From assembly GCA_002104905.1 (NCBI GenBank), contig MCFE01000702.1, positions 1-43,828 of the forward strand: a stretch of DNA of 43,828 nucleotides. Reading direction: 5' to 3'. Of this stretch, positions 21,171 through 30,554 are shown piece by piece. The stretch's first letter is position 1, and each line of letters opens with the position of its first letter. Under the pieces are notes generated by a model, which saw nothing but the letters and a program-made list of their open reading frames with translations, ran no database searches and was not told the DNA's origin. A program made the position numbers and the translations under genes. Source of the stretch: Basidiobolus meristosporus CBS 931.73. Its lineage: Eukaryota; Basidiobolomycota; Basidiobolomycetes; Basidiobolales; Basidiobolaceae.

Positions 21171-22325
21171 TTAAATCAATGAGGTGCGACGCTTAGATAC
21201 TTGGCTTTGGGGGTTGCAACTCTCCGAGTTGGGAAGGTTGGTCTTCGTGGAGAGGGTGTCCTCAGCAGATGGCGCCATGCCAATCGAATCAACGATTTCG
21301 GACGGGGGGTGGGCATCCGTGCTACTGGAGGGGGCTCCGCTCGTGTGTCGGGTTTGGTGGCTACATGATGAGTTGGATGGGCAGCAGCAATCGATTTCCG
21401 CCATGTCAGCTGACCTCAGGCTCCCAATACTGTCTGTCGTGAGCGAAGCCGATAGGGGGCCGGATGACCCATTATTTGCATGAACATCTTCGGAAACTTG
21501 TGCGAGCATCTCCAAATCATCGGTGCTGCTTTTGATTTTTTTGCTGGCCAGATTGGATCCTTGACGGCTGCGGCGGCGTCTGGGTGGGGATAGGACGGTG
21601 GGTGATTTGGCCGATGTCGAATACTTGGCATGGCGTTGTTTGTCTCGACGCACTGCCTCCTGTAGCAGGGTGACTTTGATTCGGTAGTCTAGGTTGGCTG
21701 AGGTTTGAAGATAGCTGAAGAACTCCGATAGTCGTCGAAAGTCCCAGTCTGAAGTCAGTGCAGCCAAGAAGCGCTCCTTCTGCTTCATGCAAACCCATCC
21801 ATTCATCAGTCCCCCAGTGAGCTGTGCGAGTGCGTTGCAACTCCAATTCTTGGTCAGATCCTTTACCAGATGGGCTCTTCTCCGCTCAGCTAAATCCAAC
21901 ACCGTTTGTACTGCCTGTTCAGTCATGTCTGGCATGGGAACCGCCCAGTCGAGGGTGATATGGCGAACTAGCAGAACTACCGACTCTATGCGCCATTCAG
22001 TGATAAGCCATTTCAGTGCGCTAATAATACGTTCCAAAGTATATTCGTTGGCAATGCGATGCAAATAGACCGAGGTGACCAACACATTCTCCTCGTTTTT
22101 CAGCCATGTATAAAAGGAGGCGTCGTACAGGGAATCCATCTTTCGGATGTTTGCATTGACATCCTTCCAGAAATCGTCCGATTTGGGGGAACCTGTTGAA
22201 CAAGGGGTGTTTAGCGAACGTCCCGCAATGGAAAGAAAAGTGACTTGGCGGGTACCTGTCTCTAAGGAAGCGAATTTTCTTTTACGGAAAGAAGGGGTGG
22301 AGTTGGAGCAAGAAGGTGAACTCAT
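21171..22325 (-). CDS. Hypothetical protein with a 17-residue Trp (LTxxW) helical repeat
   Basis: Two exons: 22325-22256 and 22192-21171, giving 363 residues (MSSPSCSNST...). The 63-base intron (gtaccc...caacag) is a multiple of three with no stop, so an unspliced 384-residue form is also readable. Residues 50-185 are helical and carry Trp at 90, 106, 140, 156 and 173, each at the end of a (L/I)(T/M)xxW-like motif (LITEW, ITLDW, LTKNW, LMNGW, LTSDW). The spacing is 16-17 residues or twice that. Residues 190-363 are Ser/Pro-rich and basic (PPRRRRSRQG, then a Cys-Ser patch), probably disordered. I do not recognise the family. An ATG-less extension of four codons upstream was discarded. Confidence 0.8.
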   Translation of the reverse strand: MSSPSCSNSTPSFRKRKFASLETGTRQVTFLSIAGRSLNTPCSTGSPKSDDFWKDVNANIRKMDSLYDASFYTWLKNEENVLVTSVYLHRIANEYTLERIISALKWLITEWRIESVVLLVRHITLDWAVPMPDMTEQAVQTVLDLAERRRAHLVKDLTKNWSCNALAQLTGGLMNGWVCMKQKERFLAALTSDWDFRRLSEFFSYLQTSANLDYRIKVTLLQEAVRRDKQRHAKYSTSAKSPTVLSPPRRRRSRQGSNLASKKIKSSTDDLEMLAQVSEDVHANNGSSGPLSASLTTDSIGSLRSADMAEIDCCCPSNSSCSHQTRHTSGAPSSSTDAHPPSEIVDSIGMAPSAEDTLSTKTNLPNSESCNPQSQVSKRRTSLI

Positions 22326-24009
22326 ATCTACTTCCAATAAGTAGGCGAACTAACTAGTACCAAGGATAGCTTTGGTGGGTTGAGGTAGTGGAGAGAAAGT
22401 GTGCAGCGGGGGGGGAGAGTATATTAAATAAAAGGGGGGCTACTATGAGCGATTTTAATCAAGCGCAAATAAATTGAGGGGCAGGAATTATTGTGGACAA
22501 GAGCTCTTCAATCCGATTATGAATGATAATAAAAATAAGAATAATAAAAGCGTGTGTGTGGGCGAATAAGCAACGTAGTAAAAAATGAGCGGCTCTTGTG
22601 TGCAAGTGAGTTCAATTTATCTTGTTGAGTGGCCGCCAACATAAGCTTTTCCCAAATCGGGCAATGAAAGAAGATTGGGTAACAAAGATGAGTGACCAAT
22701 GGATCTTGTGAGAAGATTCTGTACATTGTTCATTTGCTGACTGACTGTGATGGGATTGGTACAGTGAACCCAGAGCCGGCTAGAGATTAGGCTGATGAGT
22801 AATAGAAGTAGCGTCGAATTAGACGGAAGTTGCAATTATTGCTGGGCAGCTTTGGTTAGAAAGGTTCCAATCGAACTTGGGATCTCTCTCGCAATGGCTA
22901 TGTCCACCATTGGCCGCATCAGCACACTTTAAAAACTGCTGTTGCACAATACAATTATGATTGAAAGACAGTAGGTGGCAGTAAATAATCAAATACTCGT
23001 TTCAAGGACATTTCATTGTCACACACGAACAAGAAGCTATTGGTTTGGTTTGATTTCTTTGGCTCTAGCTGTACCGATACTGTACCGATGCTGCACCTTC
23101 TCCTACCATCACTCACCACCTCATCGTTGGATTTCTCTTCATTTCTTGAGCTTCATCCCAACCCACTCGACCCACTCGACCCACTCGACTCGTTCCTTCG
23201 AATTTCACATTTTTGTGGTGTCCCGATTCAGAGCGGTTGGATAAAATAGGGAGTGATGACCGAGCTACTGTAACGTTACCAAATCCACACTGATTCCAAT
23301 AGAACGTTGACTCAACGGCGAAAAACAAATCACCAAATCACCAAATCACCAAATTTGCCCACAAGCCCACCATACTTGGTGATCATTTATCCAATTAATG
23401 ATGGGAATTCACCTAGTTGGATGTGGTGGTGGGTGCTTGCTCGAACAGAAGATTGGTTTTGACCACCTTAATGATTATCTGGCAACAACGGCGATGGTGC
23501 ATGATCTTTCGGGTTTTCTAAATTTAGTGTGAGGGGTGTTTCTGTTAGGTGGTTCTGTTGAGTGTTTCTGTTGAGCTGGTCCAGACCATGTATTTCATTT
23601 GCCTCATATGCTATTTGATTGGAACCTTCCTTCACGAACCCATGATGAAACATGAGAAGTTTCACCCGTACGGAGTCCCTTAATCCGAATGATCTGTATA
23701 AATATAGATAACATGCTTATCTTGCCACTCTAAATGAGCATAATCTGTTTATCCCGTGGCGTTACATGAATACAATCTGCTTATCTTGCGGGTTGGGATG
23801 TCCACATGTAAGCTGGATGATCCTTCGATCCATTCACTGTCCTTGGCGCTTAACAATGCATAAATTCACCTACGGAGCTTTCATGTGTGTAATTAGAAAC
23901 ATAAATTTAGCACAATGGTCATTTCCTGCTACGCCCCCTCTTCGTATAAAGGTGTCCGCCCGCCTGACTGTTTGGTATCTTCGTATCACTACCTTCCCCT
24001 TCGTCGAAT
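22326..24009. other. Long divergent promoter region
   Basis: 1.7 kb between the Trp-repeat gene (-) and the GPI protein gene (+). It contains several short direct repeats: three copies of cccactcga near 23164-23190, three copies of aaatcacc near 23328-23352, and the 32-bp-spaced GATA series at 23716-23787. A TATA-like gtataaagg lies near 23944, about 65 bases upstream of the ATG at 24010. No convincing ORF. Confidence 0.5.
23716..23787 (-). promoter_or_regulatory. Three GATA-type sites at exact 32-base spacing
   Basis: On the plus strand, cttatctt (23716), tttatccc (23748) and cttatctt (23780) read AAGATAAG, GGGATAAA and AAGATAAG on the minus strand. These fit the HGATAR core bound by fungal GATA factors. 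The 32-base step is about three helical turns, and the surrounding bases are partly repeated too, so this is also a degenerate 32-bp tandem repeat. It lies 220-295 bases upstream of the GPI protein start. Confidence 0.5.
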
Positions 24010-24989
24010 ATGAGGATACATATATTACTAGGGTGGATGAATATCGTGGCTTTATGTGGTAAGCTGGGGCAATGGTTGTGGTCTTTGGATGATTGGTCTG
24101 AACGTGGTTCATTGTAGTGGTGGGACAAGGAATTGCCCCAGATGCACACGGCATAAACTCAGGTATACACCACGGTGACACAGGAGTTTGTGAACCGATT
24201 CTTGGGTTAATTTTATCTTCCATATTCTGTAGTTGCACAACCAAGCTCTGTGCCAACCAAAGCTAATGGTGACACGTCCAAGGCTACAGCGGCTACTCCA
24301 ACTAGTGTGACAAGTCCACCTGTTAGCGTTTCAAATCCTACAACTTCACATGTCGAGACTACTCCTATACCTACTCCCACTCACACTGTAGCAACAACTC
24401 CCATAACTACCTCTAATCCCACTCCAAGCCTTTCCATTTCCCATTCAGAGTCCATCGTGACCCCGCCAACAAGTCAAGTCACTTCCAATGGAAACAGTAT
24501 GACGAGCAAAAGTGACCCGGTGAAGCCTTCCACAGCCACCCTCAGTAAGTACACCGTTTCTGTGGTTAGAGTACTCCAACTAATTTTCCAAGCAGCCGAT
24601 CATTCTATCATTGTTAATCCACCCATTGTCACGGTAAATAGCCATTTTGAAATTCGCCCCTCCCCCGAAACATCTGCCTAACCCCATCATTCCACCAGTT
24701 CACTCTACCCGGCTCCAATGGTGTTACGGGACCACCGATAACCCTCAGCATTCCCAGCACGGCATCCGGCTCAGCAGTTACGACGCTGCCTAATTCCGAT
24801 GTGGTCAAAGATGTGGTCGTTACAGCAACTGCCCAAGTATCGGGATCAGACGCCGTAGTCCTAGCAACCGTCAGAGTAACTGGGAAGCCTGTAGCTCAGA
24901 ATTACATCAGCCCTGGAAATACGGTCCATGCACCCCAGGGAGTGTTGCTAGGAATATTCTCTGCCGCGTTGTTCTGGAGACTCTTATGA
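24010..24989 (+). CDS. Secreted GPI-anchored Ser/Thr-rich cell-wall protein
   Basis: Five exons: 24010-24058, 24118-24162, 24233-24544, 24596-24633 and 24699-24989, giving 244 residues. Joining exons 1 and 2 yields a classic signal peptide, MRIHILLGWMNIVALCVVGQ, with cleavage likely soon after. The middle is about 45% Ser/Thr/Pro, as expected for a heavily O-mannosylated stalk. The C terminus ends in a hydrophobic tail (GVLLGIFSAALFWRLL) preceded by small residues, the form of a GPI-attachment signal. The protein would be displayed on the plasma membrane or cell wall. No enzymatic domain is visible. It converges on the NTF2-like gene. All joins have GT-AG ends and keep frame, but exons 1-2 rest only on the signal-peptide logic. 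Confidence 0.75.
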
Positions 24990-25019
24990 AGGAAAGAGGC
25001 AACATAATGCGTGTAGCAT

Positions 25020-25049
25020 AATAAAAATCGCTTTGACACCCATTTTATT
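25020..25049. terminator. Facing poly(A) signals of convergent genes
   Basis: AATAAA on the plus strand at 25020-25025 and AATAAA on the minus strand at 25049-25044 lie in the 85-base gap between stop codons. The two transcripts therefore probably overlap at their 3' ends. Confidence 0.5.
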
Positions 25050-25074
25050 TACGACGCTGAGTCCGATAAGGTAC

Positions 25075-25699
25075 CTACCACCATCCAACACAATACATCG
25101 CGATACCAAAAGCGGCACCCATGTAGGAGCCGAGCCTTTTTGCTCTCTCGATGAGAAATCCACTCCCAGGCAAAAGTATGTTGACCAAATCCTCAAACGG
25201 GACAAAATCCTCCTGTTTCTTGATCCGATACTTTCCAAAAGACTTGTCGAAGTCCAACAGCACTGTTAGCCGTATCTCAACTTGGATCAGCGGCATATGG
25301 ATGGGTCGTACGGTCTGCGTCAGTTTCATCATAGCTTTAGATAGCCCCGCATCGAACCATATCTCCTGTACCTCGGGAATGTCTTCCCAAGTAAGTCCTG
25401 GAGAGTATGTTAGTAAACGGCTGCTGGTAAACACCGGTAATGCCTGTATACCCTTCCAACACCGGTAAGCTTGGATGATTCGTTCTTTTGAACCTGGCCC
25501 AGGGAGAATATGAATTACTGGGTGAACGAATTCGCTGTGTTCGCAAAACACCCGCTCCAGTGTTTCCCGCTGGCTTTAGAGGTCGTTAAAGGTGAGAGAA
25601 CTTGAAGGAGTCCCGTCTTGAGTGAACTTACATCTGCGGCTTGACTGTTCCCAAGGCGTTTTTGACTAACAAAGGGAGTTCCTTAACTGGGTCATCCAT
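25075..25699 (-). CDS. NTF2-like (fungal 'SigF-like') domain protein
   Basis: Three exons: 25699-25632, 25573-25452 and 25397-25075, giving 170 residues. It starts MDDPVKELPLLV and runs through RETLERVFCEHSEFVHPV to the C-terminal hydrophobic segment. This is the pattern of the fungal NTF2-like family annotated as SigF-like: a short N terminus, a cone-shaped NTF2 fold, and a membrane-associating C terminus. Intron 2 (25451-25398, 54 bases, gtatac ... tttactaac ... ctccag) is a multiple of three and has no stop, so retention would insert 18 residues. I treat it as an intron because it has a near-perfect branch site and because removing it restores the family's spacing between the WKG region and VQEIWFDAG. 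The biochemical role of the family is not known to me. Confidence 0.78.
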
Positions 25700-25890
25700 T
25701 TGTGAATGAAAGATGTAACTATTGCTGGTTGTACGTGGCCCTCTTTTGAGGGCACCAATCTTCACGTGTTGCCATACTCAAATGGTTCTGGAATATTGTG
25801 GCTTAGAGAAATTACGTTGGTATTGCATCTTTGTTTGGTTTTATTGGACTAAGATAAACCAACTAACAGAGTAGGTTGAACAATGCAGAT

Positions 25891-26833
25891 TTAGTAGAAG
25901 TAACCCAAGATCTTGCCACCAGTGTGCTTTCTACGGGCTTCTTCGTGGTCCATGATACCGGCGGAGGTGGTGAACACAAGGTATCCGAACTGACGAGAGG
26001 GCAACAATTGGTTGATCCAGTTCTCGACATCAGTGAGCTTCACGTTGAAGCGAGGAGAGATGACTCCGCACTTGTTCAAACGTCCGTTCAATTGGATGAC
26101 AATCTTGCCAGAACGGTGGTCATCGATCTCTTCGAACTCTCCGATGTAGCCTGTAATGAAACAATCACAACTTTCAGTTAGTCACCGCTTCACTCGATTC
26201 GTCCCACTCTACTTCGACCATCGCCAGCAACAGCTGGCCATAGTCGGCAAGGGTTAGTCGATATCTCCACCGTCGCGCAAGCAGCTCGAACCCGACAATG
26301 TTGCAGGCTCAGCAGTAGCAGTGTGGTAGAAGGCAGATGGTTTGTCACGATGATATAAACAGTATGCAAGGTGAATACCCCTTGACCACGCCGTGTAAGT
26401 ACACGTAGTTAATGTACCGAAGCATTAAAAGACAAAGTAGGTAGGAAGATACTACGCTCATCCAGTTATAGACTTCGGATCGGCCCACTAGTGGCCATAA
26501 TCGATTGCGCCCCGCACTTCCATCTGCCATTCTGCCACTCCTCAACTGGCCCACACTGTTGCCCTTGCTGTTGTTGCTGCCGCTGCTCTTGCTTCGGGTG
26601 ACAAAGAACTCTCCCCTCACCATACCGTAGATACATACAAACACACACACACACACACAAGTGCGCATGCGTATGCGGGCTTAATGGATTCGGTACTTAC
26701 CATGCTTTTGCATAACCGACAAGAACTTCACAATGACCTTGGAGGAGGGTCTGATGAGAACTTGACGCTTTCCACGCTTCTCAGCGTTGTTGATGTTCTT
26801 AAGGCAATCGTTCAAGACAGAGATTCTGACCAT
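25891..26833 (-). CDS. RPS22: 40S ribosomal protein S22/S15a (uS8), copy A
   Basis: Exon 1 is 26833-26701 and exon 2 is 26150-25891, with a 550-base intron. The protein is 130 residues, the exact family length, from [20 protein letters not shown] to the conserved end GGKILGYFY. It is a small-subunit rRNA-binding protein needed for subunit assembly. The intron carries an (AC)n run near 26640-26660. A further leader intron is likely, with the donor cag|gttagt at 27465 and the acceptor tgtag at 26866, because the same signals exist in copy B. The stop codon is TAA; copy B uses TAG. Confidence 0.96.
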
Positions 26834-27123
26834 GTTTCCGGTTGTTCACAAGTGATATGAAGTGGCTACATGACAAAAGTTCAGTTAAGTCCGTGTTGCT
26901 TTCACTGTAGTCCCTGACGCATCGTCAGTTTCCAAACTCTTCAAGCCAACTAGAGTCTCGCCTCCTTGCCACACTCGCCGCAAGCCCACGCCCACCTCGA
27001 GGTCTGCTTCGATGTTGCAGACAGAAGGTCAGCGCGGGGAGGCAACTCGTGAGCAAGCAGTGCGATTCATAGATGTCTCGAACCGCTTTCGCAGTTCTTT
27101 GAATGCCCAGCATGAGTGTTGCC
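25892..27123. repeat. Segmental duplication, RPS22 unit A
   Basis: This block matches 28765-29993 almost base for base, covering both exons, the 550-base intron, the 5' leader and part of the putative leader intron. Homology starts at the stop codon and ends abruptly near 27123. Differences are mainly single bases and the AC microsatellite length. Confidence 0.9.
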
Positions 27124-27696
27124 TGAATGAACAGGCAAGTCATGAGGCAAGTAAGCAGCGGCTCATTGGTAATAACCAAATCTTCATAGAAATCATCACC
27201 ATTTCTAATGAAGGGCCTTAACACGATTCTTGATGCACAGTGATTGTTTGATGGTCGGTCAAACGAGCCATCAGACACTTTCTGATGCTCAAGAATGGCT
27301 GACTATGGGATCAAAACCTCTGGGTAGAGGTTGACTTGACTTGCCTGCACGATTATTCCCCTCATGATCTTCCGCATACTATGAATACACTCTCATCTGA
27401 AGCGCAAGGCTTCAGATAGTGAGCTTTGGAGATGGATGGAAGGATTCATGAGCGTGATTACTAACCTGTTGCGATGGCGTTGCCGAGGAAGAAGGAACCG
27501 AAACCCAATCCAATGGAAGTATTTATATCCGGTATGCATGATGAACCAACTCCACCCAATTTCTTGATTCCCCCATCAAAGATGCCACCAATCAAAAGTA
27601 CAGAAGCCTTGCCATGCACTACTACGACCAGGTGGTGTAAAAATCGACATAACCATTATGAAGTGCCTGTTACAACTCGAGAAATCCTCGAGAACT
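26834..27696 (-). promoter_or_regulatory. RPS22 copy A leader intron and promoter
   Basis: Bases 26866-27465 look like a 600-base intron in the 5' leader (donor cag|gttagtaatc, acceptor tcatgtag). The duplication ends inside it. The promoter would lie between 27466 and the TMEM70-like stop at 27697, only about 230 bases. No protein-coding ORF here is convincing. Confidence 0.45.
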
Positions 27697-28536
27697 TTAA
27701 TTGGTGATCTTACGGTTCGCCACAGCCTCGGCGGCAGCTTTGAGTGCGATGTCACGCTTGCTGCCCGCCTCGGTTTGGCCCGCGATGAATTTGGAAATGC
27801 TTTTCAACTCCTCAGTGTCGAGGAGATTGGGATGAACGTAAAAGGTGGGTTTGGGTGGGTTCGAGGATTGGTTATACAGTGGTAGCTTTTCCTTCTTGAC
27901 TCCCCAAGAGGTGAAGGGTCGGTTGGAGGGCTCCAAATCACCCACTTTCACCTGGCTGATGCGTACCCCACCGAGGAATTTGTAGGTGTATAACTTGAGC
28001 TCGGTATCGGGTGTGATTTCCGAGAAGGTTGTTTTCAGTGGATTGTTGTCACCTAGTACATCTTGGGTATAGTGTTCACCGTTATGTTCCTCGGATATGG
28101 CGATTTTGGTCACATAAGGGCTAAGACACCAATGGACCAACCCAGTTGAGACGGTACTGGTAGCGATAGCTAGATAAACACACAAGAGCTCTGTTAGCGA
28201 AGGTGCTCACTTTCACATTACTTAAAGGCCATTCTAACCTGCACCCACGAGGATACTTCTCATGCCGAACGAAATGGGCGCCTCAATCAAGAAAACGGCC
28301 GGACATACGGCGAAAGTAAGTGCCAAGGAGGAGACCGAAAAGATTTTGAGGTATTTTGCTGTGTTCGCAAGTGGCCCAATATACAACGCACGCTCCTTTT
28401 CGGCAGGTTGACTTCCGGTAGTGTACCAGTGCTGGTGGGATACCAAGGATAGCGTCTTTAGCGCAGAACCTCTTGCGGTCTGAACAGCCGTGAACGTACG
28501 GAAGCCATTCCGGCAAAGAGCTTGGCGAACGAACAT
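27697..28536 (-). CDS. TMEM70-family mitochondrial inner membrane protein
   Basis: Two exons: 28536-28239 and 28169-27697, giving 256 residues. The N terminus (MFVRQALCRNGFRTFTAVQTA) is basic, lacks acidic residues, and looks like a mitochondrial presequence. The TMEM70 domain follows: YIGPLANTAKYLKIFSVSSL, a hydrophobic hairpin (LALTFAVCPAVFLIE and SILVGAGIA after splicing), then LVHWCLSPYVTKI. Animal TMEM70 assists assembly of ATP synthase and complex I; the fungal role is by analogy. The ATG at 28536 is the first in frame; the upstream extension has no ATG. The gene lies between the two RPS22 copies on the same strand and is itself not duplicated. Confidence 0.88.
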
Positions 28537-28763
28537 CGTATACAAGTAATAAGCTCAGTTCTACTACTATGCCTTTAAGGGCAAACATTGGCAATCAAAA
28601 ATTTTCGATCATGTGATGACTCCCAATATCCCACCACCTCAAAATTCCTTGGAGCAACAGCAACAAACTAGCATTGTTTTTCAAATTTGTATTTATTATA
28701 AGATATTGCATGTATATTTTTACAGCTCCAAAGAACTTGTCTTGGAGTAGATATTAAGGCAAC

Positions 28764-29703
28764 CTAGTAGAAGTAACCCAGGATCTTGCCACCAGTGTGC
28801 TTTCTACGGGCTTCTTCGTGGTCCATGATACCGGCGGAGGTGGTGAACACAAGGTATCCGAACTGACGAGAGGGCAACAATTGGTTGATCCAGTTCTCGA
28901 CATCAGTGAGCTTCACGTTGAAGCGAGGAGAGATGACTCCGCACTTGTTCAAACGTCCGTTCAATTGGATGACAATCTTGCCAGAACGGTGGTCATCGAT
29001 CTCTTCGAACTCTCCGATGTAGCCTGTAATGAAACAATCACAACTTTCAGTTAGTCACCGCTTCACTCGATTCGTCCCACTCTACTTCGACCATCGCCAG
29101 CAACAGCTGGCCATAGTCGGCAAGGGTTAGTCGATGTCTCCACCGTCGCGCAAGCAGCTCGAACCCGGCAATGTTGCAGGCTCAGCAGTAGCAGTGTGGT
29201 AGAAGGCAGATGGTTTGTCACGATGATATAAACAGCATGCAAGGTGAATACCCCTTGACCACGCCGTGTAAGTACACGTAGTTAATGTACCGAAGCATTA
29301 AAAGACAAAGTAGGTAGGAAGATACTACGCTCATCCAGTTATAGACTTCGGATCGGCCCACTAGTGGCCATAATCGATTGCGCCCCGCACTTCCATCTGC
29401 CATTCTGCCACTCCTCAACTGGCCCACACTGTTGCCCTTGCTGTTGTTGCTGCCGCTGCTCTTGCTTCTGGGTGACAAAGAACTCTCCCCTCACCATACC
29501 GTAGATACATACAAACACAAACACACACAAGTGCGCATGGGTATGCGGGCTTAATGGATTCGGTACTTACCATGCTTTTGCATAACCGACAAGAACTTCA
29601 CAATGACCTTGGAGGAGGGTCTGATGAGAACTTGACGCTTTCCACGCTTCTCAGCGTTGTTGATGTTCTTAAGGCAATCGTTCAAGACAGAGATTCTGAC
29701 CAT
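28764..29703 (-). CDS. RPS22: 40S ribosomal protein S22/S15a (uS8), copy B
   Basis: Exon 1 is 29703-29571 and exon 2 is 29023-28764, with a 547-base intron. The 130-residue product is identical to copy A by eye. The intron is also nearly identical, differing mainly at the AC repeat, which is interrupted here (near 29514-29530). The stop is TAG instead of TAA. A leader intron is inferred from 30268 (cag|gttagt) to 29736 (tgtag). The promoter region right of 30268 is unlike that of copy A, so the two copies may be regulated differently. Confidence 0.96.
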
Positions 29704-29993
29704 GTTTCCGGTTGTTCACAAGTGATATGAAGTGGCTACATGACAAAAGTTCAGTTAAGTCCGTGTTGCTTTCACTGTAGTCCCTGACGCATCGTCAGTT
29801 TCCAAACTCTTCAAGCCAACTAGAGTCTCGCCTCCTTGTCACACTCGCCGCAAGCCCACGCCCACCTCGAGATCTGCTTTGATGTTGCAGCCAGAAGGTC
29901 AGCGCGGGGAGGCAACTTGTGAGCAAGCAGTGCGATTCATAGATGTCTCGAACCGCTTTCGCAGTTCTTTGAATGCCCGGCATGAGTGTTGCC
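28765..29993. repeat. Segmental duplication, RPS22 unit B
   Basis: Partner of 25892-27123 in direct orientation, with centres 2.87 kb apart. The homology again begins at the stop codon and ends sharply at gtgttgcc (29986-29993). Confidence 0.9.
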
Positions 29994-30554
29994 CGATTAA
30001 TAGGACAATTCATGAGGCATATAACCGGATGAAAAGCAAGCTTTCAATTGGCGGTCGGCAATCACAGTTACGGAGCCCAACCTCAGTCAGAGATCCACCG
30101 AATAGGGTTTCTTCGGACCTTGGTGAGCGCCAACCGGCCAACCGGATTCTACGATGTTGAATTTGATGTTCCTTCGGGGACACTCATGCGGGCTTTCATT
30201 CTATGAACTCTGTTCCGTGGACTGGCTCTCGGATTGGGTTGTAAGGGCCCATGAAATTGATTACTAACCTGTGGAGAAGGTACCGCTGGTGTAAGAGATG
30301 GTAAACCAACGTTTGATCGCCCCTTATATGGGGGAAAATTTTATTCACCCCTGAAGAATGGGAATCTCAAGGGGCACCGATTTACAGGGTTATGGAATTT
30401 GGTATATCCATCCAATCAAATCTCGGAAGCGAAATGCATTTATGGGATTATAAATAAATATGGGAACGCGAAATTAGTTGGTGTGTCAGCAATCATGTCA
30501 ACAGAGGAAAATGGCCTGAGGTTACAAAATTCTGGAGCATTTGTATGCATGCAT
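29704..30554. other. RPS22 copy B leader/promoter and MFS 3' flank
   Basis: It contains the putative leader intron of RPS22 copy B (30268-29736) and its promoter, then the 3' flank of the first MFS gene. Short ORFs here are shadows or unrecognised. Confidence 0.5.

Noticed and set aside
26640-26660. AC microsatellite as a regulatory element
   Set aside because: Ordinary simple repeat in an intron; copy B has an interrupted version with no sign of constraint.
27474-27707. Plus ORF starting MALPRKKEPKPN
   Set aside because: It overlaps the promoter of RPS22 copy A and the stop of the TMEM70-like gene; no family likeness.
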